A stretch of DNA of 40,000 nucleotides from Tubiluchus corallicola (taxonomy: Eukaryota; Priapulida; Priapulimorpha; Priapulimorphida; Tubiluchidae), in the NCBI GenBank assembly GCA_030141605.1, contig JAQGDQ010000363.1, positions 122,501 through 162,500 on the forward strand, given 5' to 3'. The notes under the pieces were generated by a model that saw only the letters and a program-made list of their open reading frames with translations, did no database searches and was not told where the DNA came from. A program made the position numbers and the translations under genes. Below, piece by piece: positions 30,654 to 40,000 of this stretch (position 1 is its first letter; each line of letters starts with the position of its first letter).

Positions 30654-30778
30654 CCTTTCTCTTTCTCTCTCTCTCTCTCTGCATTTCTCTCTCTCTCTCT
30701 CTCTCTCTCGCTCCCTTTCTCTTTTTTTCTCTCTCTCTCTCGCTCCCTTTCTCTTTTTTTCTCTCTCTCTCTCTCTGC

Positions 30779-30828
<50 letters not shown>

Positions 30829-30857
30829 CTCTCTCTCCCTCCCCCTCTCTTTTTCTC

Positions 30858-30907
<50 letters not shown>

Positions 30908-30962
30908 CCTCCCCCTCTCTCTTTCTCCCCCCTCTCTCTTTCTCTCTCTCTCTTCCCCCTCC

Positions 30963-31002
<40 letters not shown>
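30623..31002. repeat. Long (CT)n polypyrimidine tract
   Basis: About 380 bp of almost pure pyrimidine on the + strand: CT runs broken by CCCTTTCTCTTTTTTTCTC and CTCCCTCCCCCTCTC modules that themselves repeat. GCATTTCTCT occurs twice. Ser/Leu or Arg/Glu open frames across it are artefacts. Confidence 0.97.
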
Positions 31003-31004
<2 letters not shown>

Positions 31005-32050
31005 AAGAATCCTTTCCCTAAAATAAATGCCTTATTCTGCGAAGACGGAGAATTTTCACTTGAGAATTTTGTTCACTTGGGATGTTTAAATTGTTTCCCG
31101 GAAAGAACATTATAGTTTCGTCACGGCTCTGTTTTGATGCTACGAGTTATTCGCTTGTGACATTAAAGCTACTAACTACCATTTTTATCAGGGTGAAAAT
31201 AAAAGTGGTGTATCTTTTTACAATTTGTTATTTGAAAGTCTAAATGTGGAATTACTCTACCAAACGTCTTGCACTTTTGTGGTCACTGAATAACTGTCTA
31301 CCTCACTCATATACAACAAGCATGAACTAAATTCTATGTATTATAGCAAGTTGTAGGCTTATTAGCTTTACGATAATGACTATAATGTTTAGCTTTTATT
31401 ACGAAACTGTAAAGAACCTGGAATTAAAGAGAAATAAATCATAGCGCTATACTCTGCCATTGATCCTTGTTTATAACAGGCACTTTGCATTCAGGCAGAG
31501 TATATAATAAGCCAATTAATGACACACCTTGAGATGCAATTCGTCTGACTAGAAACATTTTTACATAAAAAAACGGTAAAGGTGTGATTTTTTTCCTTTA
31601 CGCAAAACAAGTTACTAAAGATCATAAAAATTGTTCATTTTGCTGCAATGACTATTGAAAACGTTCACGGCAATAACCAGACATTGCAAAAATTTGATTG
31701 ACAGCTTCAGTTAGAGCTGAATTTCCATGGCACACATCCAACTTCAGTCGGATGAATTGTGCATACTTGACCAAACAGAATTAGATTGTGTGGCAGTGAT
31801 GTAATCATACTGATGAAACATATAGATAGATCTATGCCTATAACGCCAAAATTGCTATAAAGAGATAAATAAGTCAAGTGAAGGTTTTACAAACAATCGG
31901 AAGTTTATACGAGAACAATAACAATAAGTTCCTTCAGGACGTAGTCCATGGATAACTCCCTTTTTCTAAGGAGATCTTGATTATTATTACTCGCATATGA
32001 CTTCGATGAACCTGCGCGCTTGGTCGAAGAACTAGCGGTAAAAAAATTTT
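31005..32050. other. Non-coding stretch, no gene recognised
   Basis: AT-rich sequence with no array or coding signal. Confidence 0.45.
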
Positions 32051-32057
32051 AAGTCTT

Positions 32058-32135
32058 TGGTATGACTCGGGCGGGGAGTTGAACTCGCGACCTCCCGGAT
32101 TTGAAGCGAGCACGTTGCTATTGAGCTATACCATC
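32058..32135 (-). pseudogene. tRNA-like relic (pseudogene or SINE head)
   Basis: On the minus strand a tRNA-length unit begins GATGGTATAGCTC (A-box like), has a CTCGC-TTCAAAT-CCGGG arm that could be an anticodon arm (CAA if loop is TTCAAAT), and a B-box-like GAGTTCAACTCC. It ends CATACCA, which pairs with TGGTA at the start. The T stem is largely mispaired and the D stem has a mismatch, so a working tRNA is unlikely. Confidence 0.5.
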
Positions 32136-32139
32136 AGAA

Positions 32140-33350
32140 CAATTACTGTATCATGCTGTAACGTGTAAGCCAAGTCAGTAGCCAATGTCACAATGATGTA
32201 CATGCATTTGTGTTTTTCCATTATTTACTATCAGAACATTTTGATTTTCGAAAAGCGAAACCGTTTGGTGATTTTTGCGCCTCTGACGCTGTTACATCCG
32301 GTCGCAGATCCGCTAAGAAAGTTTATTTTAGTTTTTACTCCGGAGGCCATTGAACTCGATTCTAGTGTCATCAAGAACCTAGTACATTGTTACATTTTAT
32401 TATTGAAAACTTAAATAAGTTACTATAGATTACTATAAACTTAAAGGAAGTCGAGATGATTTTTCATATACTACCCCATTTTTAAATCCGACAAAATGTA
32501 TACATTTTAACACAATTAATACTGCAAACGCGGTTCTGATAATTAAATTATAGGTAAAAAAATATGTTAACAAGTATTATATAACATATAATCAACGGTG
32601 AGCGAGCCCATTATTGATGACATCACAAACTAACATGATTTTCAACAGTAAAAATATTCTACGAGCGTGTTGTACGTGTTTGTGAAAGTGAAAATTGAAG
32701 TGCAGTGCCAATTTAAGATATCTAGTGTGTTGTACTAAAACTAGACATGTTTTAAGATAAAAATTCAAATTTCAAATTTACCGCTGTGCGCACGCATGAG
32801 CTGTCGAATGTGTGTAGTTCCTCAGAAACTAACATATTTGAACTAAGAGGTACAGCACATGTTTTTGTGCAATGCGTTTCCGAAATGCAGGCGCTAGTGT
32901 CGTCTAACTAGTGAATGGCGAAGAACCAGTAGCGCGAACGTGAAATTGTATTTGTGTGGTAATAATTCTTTCACATAAGTCATTTTTTAAAAAATAATGT
33001 GTTTTCTTTCAATATTTGAAAGAGTGGATTGTTTTAACCTGCAGGTTAAGATTGGGCGCGGTTTTGCTTTAAACTGAAAACTACATTTAAGTTTAAATGA
33101 GGCAAGACTTTAGTTGGCCAGTTTTTTCTATTGCATAATTTCACCATTTTGGGGAATTGTTTCAACCATTCATACAGAACCGCAAGCTTTTGCTATCAGC
33201 AGTTTCTGAGGGACTTTTCAAGTTACTCTAACCAATAAACACACAAACGGCAAAACACATGCTGCTAGTTAAGCCGTAGGATTAGAACGGATTACCAATA
33301 TGAAGCTTATTTCTCTTTAAAACACCGGCTGCTAATACAGCAGTACGTGT
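32140..33350. other. Non-coding stretch, no gene recognised
   Basis: A 73-codon + frame at 32193-32414 resembles no known protein. No other feature. Confidence 0.45.
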
Positions 33351-33353
33351 CAG

Positions 33354-33371
33354 TTCAATTCAATTCAATTC
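33354..33371 (-). mobile_element. Reversed (GAATT)n retroelement tail
   Basis: TTCAATTCAATTCAATTC followed by TTCTTTATC is, on the minus strand, GATAAAGAA plus the GAATT tail seen at 5500 and 39180. The body would extend right, into or across the 183-bp array. Confidence 0.5.
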
Positions 33372-33489
33372 TTCTTTATCTCTAAAAGATAGCATGTAAA
33401 ATAAAAGAAATCGCGCATATGAAATGTACACTCTTTATAAGAGGTTTAATAGCAAAAAATACGTATGTAAAGGCTGAGTGTAAAATAGG

Positions 33490-34415
33490 CCTAAAGTAAA
33501 ACACCGTTATGCCTGCTAAGAAACATTCGCAAATAATAGAATTCCGTCCACAGTAGTAAATCATAGAGAATTATTACTACGAATACATATACAAAATTTC
33601 TTTATATTCAAAAACCTAACCATGTACGTTATTTACTACATGTATTTTGTGAGTCTGAAATATGCACACCGTTGATTACGTTCATACATTATGTAAATAA
33701 ATCTTTGGCCTATTAATAAAAATTCGTTTATAATAAAGCTCAATCCACAGTACTAAATTATAGCCAACACATATACAAAATTTCTTTATATTCAAAACCT
33801 AATGAGGTACGTTATTTACTACATGTATTTTGTGAGTCTGAAATATGCACACCGTTGATTACGTTCATACATTATGTAAATAAATCTTTGGCCTATTAAT
33901 AAAAATTCGTTTATAATAAAGCTCAATCCACAGTACTAAATTATAGCCAACACATATACAAAATTTCTTTATATTCAAAACCTAATGAGGTACGTTATTT
34001 ACTACATGTATTTTGTGAGTCTGAAATATGCACACCGTTGATTACGTTCATACATTATGTAAATAAATCTTTGGCCTATTAATAAAAATTCGTTTATAAT
34101 AAAGCGCCATCCACAGTACTAAATTATAGCCAACACTTATGCAAAATTTCTTTATTTACTACATGTATTTTGTGAGTCTGAGATATGCATACCGTTTATT
34201 GCGTTCATACGTTATGTAAACAAATCTTTTGCCTATTAATAAAAATTCGTTTATAATAAAGCTCCATCCACAGTACTAAATTATAGCCAACACATATGCA
34301 AAATTTCTTTATCTTCGAAAGCCCAAAGGCGCAAAATATTAACCGTTTTGTGAGCTCGAGGTATGTATACAATCGATTTCGCCCATACATCATGTAAATA
34401 ATTCGTTAGAGAACT
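33490..34415. repeat. 183-bp tandem array
   Basis: ACAAAATTTC recurs at 33591, 33775 and 33958, and GCAAAATTTC at 34141 and 34298, giving spacings of 184, 183, 183 and 157 bp. The last spacing reflects a 26-bp internal deletion. The middle copies are nearly identical; the outer ones (33490-33590 and 34298-34415) are clearly diverged. The unit is AT-rich and contains TTTGGCCTATTAATAAAAAT. Confidence 0.95.
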
Positions 34416-34419
34416 CGTA

Positions 34420-34760
34420 GAATGGCTATAAAATATCACTTTTACCGTCACATTTCGATACCTGTACGCCCTCTAGGTATAACACTTATTAATCAAAGGG
34501 CCATTATTTATTCTGTTGCCCTTGCAAAGGCGTGAAAAACAGCGAACATTGAAATATTCGTTTTTCTGTCGTGTAATTGTTTGTTCACACTGAACAGGAA
34601 TTTTTAATATCAAGCGTTCAGACATCTTTTATCTTCCTAGTAGAGGGTCCTGCAGTCTACAGATGAGGATAAAAAACAAGGTAGATTTATTAGGATGACT
34701 ACGATACAAACGGCATTAATTTGCTCTTACGTCAAACAAAGAACAAGAAAACGCTTTTCG
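34420..34760. other. Non-coding stretch, no gene recognised
   Basis: No features beyond base composition. Confidence 0.4.
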
Positions 34761-34764
34761 TACA

Positions 34765-34850
34765 TAAAGCTTATAAATTCGTCTTGAAATTTTGTATCAC
34801 CCACATGCTGTGGCGTCTTATTGCATACAGGGCTTGCGTTAGCAGTATAT
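34765..34850 (-). repeat. Dispersed repeat family 2, copy C (partial)
   Basis: The minus strand reads CTGTATGCAATAAGAC then AAAATTTCAAGACGAATTTA, which matches the 3' part of copies A and B. Confidence 0.65.
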
Positions 34851-34943
34851 AATATGATACGAATTAATTTTTGCGTAGACGTTGTAAAATTGTACGCTAG
34901 TAATGTTCATTATTTCCGTAAGAATCAAAATGAATTAGTAAAA

Positions 34944-35222
34944 CAAAAGTATAGTAACTCCGTACAAAAGTACAGTAATTCCGTACAAAAGTACAGTAAT
35001 TCCGTACAAAAGTACAGTAAATCCGTACAAAAGTACAGTAACTCCGTACAAAAGTACAATAATTCCGTACAAAAGTACAGTAACTCCGTACAAAAGTACA
35101 GTAATTCCGTACAAAAGTACAGTAATTCCGTATAAAAGTACAGTAACTCCGTACAAAAGTACAGTAATTCCGTACAAAAGTACAGTAACTCCGTACAAAA
35201 GTACAGTAACTCCGTACAAAAT
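34944..35222. repeat. 21-bp minisatellite (CCGTACAAAAGTACAGTAATT)
   Basis: About 13 copies of a 21-bp unit, with AATT/AACT variants. Each unit holds the palindrome-like GTACAAAAGTAC. The period is a multiple of three, so one + frame (repeating QKYSNSV) and two - frames stay open across it. The + frame is broken by a TATAAAA variant unit at about 35133. No homology suggests a protein. Confidence 0.96.
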
Positions 35223-35224
35223 TT

Positions 35225-36360
35225 GTAAATTTAAACTCCCCTCGACGCAGGTATTTTGACGGCAGGTCGTTTGAAACAAATTTAGATAACACCGAGTAAA
35301 GTTTGAAAAAATAATCAGAGCGTTTGTACCACGCTCTTCGATAATTGTGCAAAAATTTTTAATTTGCTTTATATTGTCAATAAGATCAATAATGGTTTTT
35401 TGGTGAATCAGTGATGCACACTGGGATTTCCCAGGTGGGGGTGACATTTAAATCATTAAAAATGTACTTTTTCAATTACACAAGTATTTCAGACAGGCAA
35501 ACGTAATGATAAGTGATAATTATAACTCTGTATGGAAAGTGAAAGTTTTTTGAAATATACTTTTAAATTTCCTCTTCTTTCCCTTTAAACTAGAATAGTT
35601 GTCTACTAAACATAGTTTATTTCGATATATCATAAGTTTATTTTGATTAGTTGGTCGATTATTTTGACACTCAATTGTCTTACAGCTACTAATTGATAAA
35701 TTGACTTTTATATTCCCTGATTGATTGATTCTGTCAGTATTTCGACTGACTGACTACTAGCGAGCCACATGACTGACTAACTAATTGACTCACTGACTAA
35801 CTAGCTGGCTGGCTGGTTGGCTGCCTGACTGATTGACTAACTGAATGACCGACTGATCGACCGACCGACTCCCTGGCTGACTATTGCCAGAAATTCCAAC
35901 TGCTACCGAAAATTTTGTGATCATTTCAATTATCCACCTATCGCCTGCTAAATCGACTTATTGATTAATTGAACGATTTTCTAGCGGGATGCACATGATC
36001 TAGTTTGCTACTATTAGTGTGAAAATGCCAAAACGTCCACCTCCCAAGGAGGACCATCCATTTTTTTCCCATGTAGTTGGCAGATCATTTATCAAAAAAC
36101 GCTTTAAATTACAGGAGATTTGTTTACAGTGTTTTCTCTGGGGTACAGGGCGGCACATTAAAATCAACTCTCTGCGGTACACTGAACACGGTAGTCCTAT
36201 TAAGTAACAATCTCTGTATAAGCTTCACCATATGTGAGGAATGTCACTAATTATTAACAACAGTAGAAGTTCTGATCTCAGATTCTGACTTCTGTAAAGG
36301 ATTGTCAAAGCTGGTCAGAAATTTACTGAACTCTCTTTTCCCTTTTTTCTGGTTCTAAAA
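35225..36360. other. Non-coding stretch with CTGA/GACT tetramer tract
   Basis: About 35700-35885 is degenerate GACT/CTGA/GCTG low-complexity sequence like that at the left edge of the window. The rest shows no gene. Overlapping frames of about 60 codons near 36000-36207 on both strands match no family I know. Confidence 0.5.
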
Positions 36361-36365
36361 ATGCG

Positions 36366-36799
36366 CAGGATACTACCGGTGACCGGAAACAGGAAAAACT
36401 CAAAGAGAAGGGACACAGTTTTGCCTAGGAAAAAAGTCACAGTGAAAAAGTCACAATTAATTTGGCTATGGTTAGGATTAGGATTAGGGTTAAGGTCAGG
36501 GTTAAGGTTAGGGGTTAGGATAAAGCTTAGGGTCAAGGTAGGGTTAGGGGTTAGGGTTAGGGGTTAGGGTTAGGGTTAGGATTACGGTTAAAGTCAGTGC
36601 TAAGGTTAGGGTTAGGGTTACGGTTGGGACTAAGATTAGGATTAGGGTTAAGGTCAGGGTCAAGGTTAGGGTTAGGGGTTAGGGTTACGGTCAGGACTAA
36701 GATTAGAGTTAGGGTTAAAGTCAGTGCTAAGGTTAGGGTTAGGCGCAGTGTTATTTCTTTTTTTTCTGTGACCTTTTCACCTGTAACTTTAATATCCTG
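36366..36799. mobile_element. Possible element bracketed by inverted repeats around telomere-like DNA
   Basis: CAGGATACTACCGGTGACCGG (from 36366) resembles the reverse complement of the right end (CAGGATATTAAAGTTACAGG, ending at 36799). A second inner pair is GTGAAAAAGTCACA (about 36440-36453) versus GTGAAAAGGTCACA on the other strand (about 36765-36783). No target duplication was found, so the boundaries are uncertain. Confidence 0.4.
36466..36745. repeat. Degenerate TTAGGG interstitial telomere-like repeat
   Basis: The sequence is mostly GGTTAGGG/GGATTAGG hexamers with 5-7 bp variants. A longer unit (TTAAAGTCAGTGCTAAGG, then GTTAGGG, TTACGGT.GGACTAAGATTAG) is repeated about 130 bp apart (near 36586 and 36715). 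TTAGGG is the common animal telomere motif. Confidence 0.9.
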
Positions 36800-36842
36800 G
36801 ATTCTGTCTACTTACGCTAGTCGAAGCGTGGGGGTAGGACAT

Positions 36843-36885
36843 TAGTCTCGTCTGCGTGCGTGTGTGTGCGCGCGTGCGTTCATGT
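36843..36885. repeat. Alternating purine-pyrimidine (TG/CG) run
   Basis: GCGTGCGTGTGTGTGCGCGC and neighbours form an alternating tract with Z-DNA potential. Confidence 0.8.
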
Positions 36886-36975
36886 GAAACAGCTTGAGTA
36901 GATTATCTTGCTTAAATCTATTATAGCAGGGTTAACTATGGTGTAATGCAACCAGTCAAAATAAATTTTCCTCGC

Positions 36976-37215
36976 AAGTAAGTATGTAGGTAGGTTGTGA
37001 GTAAGTATGTAAGTAAGTAAACGAGTAAGCAAGAAAGCAAGCAAGTGAACAAACAAGCAAGTAGGAAGGTAAGTAAGTGAGTGAGTGAATGAGTGAGTGA
37101 GTGAGTGAGTGAGTGAGTGAGTGAGTGAGTGAGTGAGTGAGTGAGTGAGTGAGTGAGTAACTGAGCAAGCAAGCAAGTAAGAAAGTAAGTAAATAATTAA
37201 GTAAGCAAACAAGCA
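36976..37215. repeat. (AAGT)n/(GAGT)n tetranucleotide array
   Basis: A perfect GAGT core (about 37076-37160) is flanked by degenerate AAGT/AAGC tetramers. Open frames rich in Thr/His/Ser/Leu on the minus strand are artefacts. Confidence 0.97.
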
Positions 37216-37790
37216 AGTAATGTTTAGTAACTTTCCTGTAAGATTCGGAACAAAACTGAAACACATTTATTGATCTACTAAGGATTTCACTCCTCAAATG
37301 ATTATAGCAGCAGATCATGTCTGGTTTTTATCAAACGTATTTAAAAAAGTTTTTTAGCTTTTGCAACTACTAGACATGCTGAGACATTATGAATTCAAAC
37401 ATCACAGAAAGGTGTAGCATTCAGCGAAGCTTCATGCCATTTTATACAATGTTCACACTGCAAGCCAGAAACCACCATCCAGCCGCATGGCCTGCTATCA
37501 ATGTGGCAGCTCCAGGACATAGTTAATTCTCAAGAATACCTATAATAACCTGAGGCATTGGCCCAGCAGAGCCGTCTGACCGCGCTCAGACCTCAATGAA
37601 TCATACCATGGTCGCCCATTCACCTTTTAACCAGGTTATGGTGCAGCTTTAACTTCACAACAAAGCACACATCATAACCATTTAGTTTTTCCCTGTTTTA
37701 AACACTTCAGTGAGTACAAATACGTCTGCTACTACAACTCAATAATTATCCATAACGGAACAGTCTTGAATTTTGGTCACTTTGTTTACA
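37216..37790. other. Non-coding stretch with weak tRNA-like piece
   Basis: The sequence near 37560-37610 (GCAGAGCCGTCTGACC ... CGCTCAGACC) faintly resembles a Leu-type tRNA head, without a B box. No gene is seen. Confidence 0.35.
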
Positions 37791-37796
37791 ACGTAA

Positions 37797-38177
37797 ATCT
37801 ATTTGCTAACAAGCTTAAGAACGTCCACAAAAATACCAATATTAGAAGCCTATCGAGATTACAAAACACTGATATTTCTTTATAAATATATCAATAAACT
37901 GAGTATCCCATTTTTAAACAATCCCTTAGCATTCATTCCTGATACCACTTTAAACACTAGAACATACAATTTAAAGCAAATTACAGTAAACAATAAATTT
38001 GGAAATAACTCTATATCAAAACAGGCCATATATTTATGGAACTTACTACCAAGTGAAATAAAACAAATAGCATTTATCCACCACTTTAAAAAGAAATTAA
38101 AAGAATATCAATATAACAGGTTTCGTGCATCTGATACTAATTACACAGACTCAACTTTCATCTACCCACGCCCCTGA
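37797..38177 (+). pseudogene. LINE reverse-transcriptase protein, C-terminal fragment
   Basis: The frame opens just after a TAA at 37794 and runs uninterrupted to a TGA at 38175-38177. It reads from LRTSTKIPILEAYRDYK and LIFLYKYIN, through TYNLKQITVNNKFG, to SKQAIYLWNLLPSEIK and FKKKLKEYQ. The L-P-I...(Y)K...F.YK segment and the W-N-x-L-P-x-x-I-(K/R)...FK-x-x-LK ending are typical of CR1/L2/jockey-type ORF2 proteins beyond the RT domain. No in-frame ATG is needed, because the copy is 5'-truncated. Absence of stop codons suggests a young insertion. The host gene context is nil: it lies in a gene-free stretch. Confidence 0.82.
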
Positions 38178-38610
38178 CTCCATAAAACGATTAAAAATGA
38201 GATTTTTTAAAAAAATTACGTAATGTAATACGTGTTATGTTAGTTTTCTTATGTCAAATGTATAAATAGTGTAAATGTAATGAGTGAAATTTGTGTAATG
38301 TAAAGCATGTTTCTGTTAATTGTGTCAAGTCAAATGTATATATAGTGTAAAATATGTCATGTAATATTTAATGTACTTTTGTAATATTGTTTTGTAAAAA
38401 TATTTTAATATGGTGTTTGTAAATATGTTCATTTATTGTATATAATTATGCCTTAGTTTTGCACTTTAGTTTTTTTTAGTATGCACTGGACGCATTTGTG
38501 TTGAACAGTGTTGTTATTTCAACATCACGCTGAGGATTACTCAATTTTACTATAATGAGTGAACCATTTTAATGACAAATAAAGAAATTATATATATATA
38601 TTATATTATT
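37797..38610 (+). mobile_element. 5'-truncated LINE: RT protein C-terminus and 3' UTR
   Basis: The retained part holds the last about 124 codons of a non-LTR reverse-transcriptase protein, then a 3' UTR of about 420 bp with a near-85-bp internal duplication (ATGTCAAATGTATAAATAGTG and GTCAAATGTATATATAGTG). It ends in GACAAATAAAGAAATTA and a TA-dinucleotide tail. The endonuclease and the catalytic RT domain are absent, so it is a dead-on-arrival copy. Confidence 0.82.
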
Positions 38611-38667
38611 ATATATATTATTATTATATATATATATATATTATTATATATATATATATATATATAC
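38588..38667. repeat. (TA)n dinucleotide tract / LINE tail
   Basis: TATATA runs interrupted by TTAT directly follow the LINE's AATAAAGAAATTA end. They probably form or grew from its tail. Confidence 0.9.
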
Positions 38668-38669
38668 CA

Positions 38670-40000
38670 TTGGCTCTTGTTTTTTAGCTTTTTCCTATAT
38701 CGTACATTTTTGTTTTCCTAATTATCATGGACGTACTGTTTTCAGTATTGCGGTAACTAATAACTTAGATCAGCTCTCGATACTCAGCTGGTAAGTAGCC
38801 CTATATTTATAGATATAGTAAAGTTGTGAAATTCATCAACTTCCGTGCTAAAAAACGGGCACAGGCAATCTAAATATAGGCCACAAAAAACGTAAGCGTG
38901 ATATAATCGTGACTTTAGTTTAAATTCATTGATAAGCCCATCCTACTGAATTACGTAGAAAACAGTTAAGTCAGATGTTCATCTTAAACGAAATGAATGA
39001 TAGATGACCGACTAATATCCCGTTTCTAAGCCAATACACCAGTGTCAAATGTACAAAATACATCCCTGTAAGCCCCGATATTTATAAAACAAATCACTCC
39101 TGACGTAAGCATTAGTATTTTGCTATATTTAGTAATGTTTTGTCTGCTATGGTCTTAGTTACCGGAATAAAAATTTGAATTGAATTGAATGAGAAGAAAA
39201 AGTTTGCAAGTGAATTTTTTGGTAGTACATATATTTAGATTTCGCGTTTTTTGGCTTTGGTCCTTATTTTTTCTGCTCCCCTTGCTCGTTTTCTTTGCCC
39301 TGCTCATCTGCCTACACCAACACTTAAATACTTAACATGTCAAACAGTAGAATATGCGACCATGACACGTATTGGTCCACTTTCCTCTACTGTGCACAGC
39401 GAAAAAACGCGTTATAAAGCGGAGAGCTAACAAACTGTTTGTACAAGTGTTAGTTTGGCCAGCTTAGCCAAAGGAAATACAGTTGTTAACTGACAAATAA
39501 TTTGTCAAGTGGAGAAAAAACCGAAAAAACCGAAAGCCGACAAGATTTGGTAAAGACGAAATCCGACATGTTCTTTCAAACTCCTACAGTGCATGCAATA
39601 GAAACTGAGCTGTACAATAAATCTCTGCGTTCAAACAATTCCAGTCTTTCTTCAATAGCACTAGACTAATGCACAATTCAAGTCTATTAACAGTGTTGTC
39701 AGCCTGTATAGCTGCGCCATTTTTGTTTACTAGACAAACAGCGGTGTTTACATTTCTTCAAATAGGCCCTAACTAACTGTTTGGAGAAGGAGAATTTGTT
39801 TATTTATCAAATTTGAACAATAATTCTATATCTCCACGTTTATATTAGACAGTAGCAAGGCGTTTTTGTGAGGTTTACACATGATTGTATATTCTTTCAC
39901 AAAGATAATTGTGTAGTTTGTGTGATAAACAATGTAGTTATCATTGTAGTTATCATTGTTACATTGTTAACAATGTAGTTTTAAAAATTGCATCGATTGT
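38670..40000. other. Non-coding right edge with one retroelement tail
   Basis: AATAAAAATTTGAATTGAAT and following pentamers at about 39167-39191 form a + strand retroelement tail like that at 5500. GTAGTTATCATT is duplicated near 39935-39960. No gene is seen. Confidence 0.5.

Noticed and set aside
30520-31021. Ser/Leu-rich and Arg/Glu-rich open frames up to 153 codons
   Set aside because: Artefacts of the CT tract, with no non-repeat domain attached.
36880-37318. Minus-strand Leu/Thr/His/Ser open frames up to 128 codons that could look like a membrane protein
   Set aside because: They follow the GAGT/AAGT array, and the hydrophobicity comes from the repeat.
37555-37625. Possible Leu-type tRNA head
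   Set aside because: Only a faint A-box resemblance, no B box and no stem closure.

Overview
The window looks like metazoan nuclear DNA. It has one intron-split gene with GT/AG splice sites, AT-rich sequence between features, 5'-truncated non-LTR retrotransposon tails, SINE-like pieces and very abundant simple repeats. No bacterial or viral gene organisation is visible. A cnidarian or other early-branching invertebrate is plausible: there is a transporter of the GABA/taurine/creatine branch of SLC6 and a decayed THAP-type zinc finger. The taxonomic call is inference with low confidence.

Region 1 (about 2.0-13.5 kb, minus strand) holds the only gene I can support: the first six recognisable coding exons of an SLC6 Na+/Cl--dependent neurotransmitter/amino-acid transporter. 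The exons join in phase into 291 codons. They cover the cytoplasmic N-terminus, TM1-TM3, the disulfide-bearing extracellular loop 2, and TM4 to the loop after TM5. The rest (TM6-TM12) must lie beyond the left edge. Its introns contain a 102-bp degenerate tandem repeat, a 19-bp minisatellite, a pentanucleotide array close to a donor site, a 32-bp minisatellite, (CATA)n/(CAGA)n arrays, a THAP-like relic, a retroelement tail and a copy of a dispersed repeat.

Region 2 (13.5-22 kb) lies upstream of the first coding exon. It may be intergenic or a long 5' intron, because the start codon directly follows a splice acceptor. It holds a block-structured pentanucleotide array, a tetranucleotide array, two purine-rich tracts and two more copies of the dispersed repeat found in the SLC6 intron.

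Region 3 (22-25.2 kb) holds a complete non-autonomous hAT-type element with perfect 14-bp inverted ends and an 8-bp target duplication. Next to it is a 128-bp tandem array with two alternating unit types (a 256-bp higher-order period). tRNA-derived SINE pieces and a decayed LINE 3' end follow.

Region 4 (25.2-40 kb) shows no convincing gene. It holds a long CT tract, a tRNA-like relic, a 183-bp tandem array, a 21-bp minisatellite, TTAGGG-like interstitial repeats bracketed by inverted repeats, a GAGT array, and the 3' end of a LINE with the C-terminus of its reverse-transcriptase protein.

I found no multi-gene system, CRISPR array, operon or toxin-like locus. The interest lies in the partial transporter and the unusual density and internal structure of the repeats.
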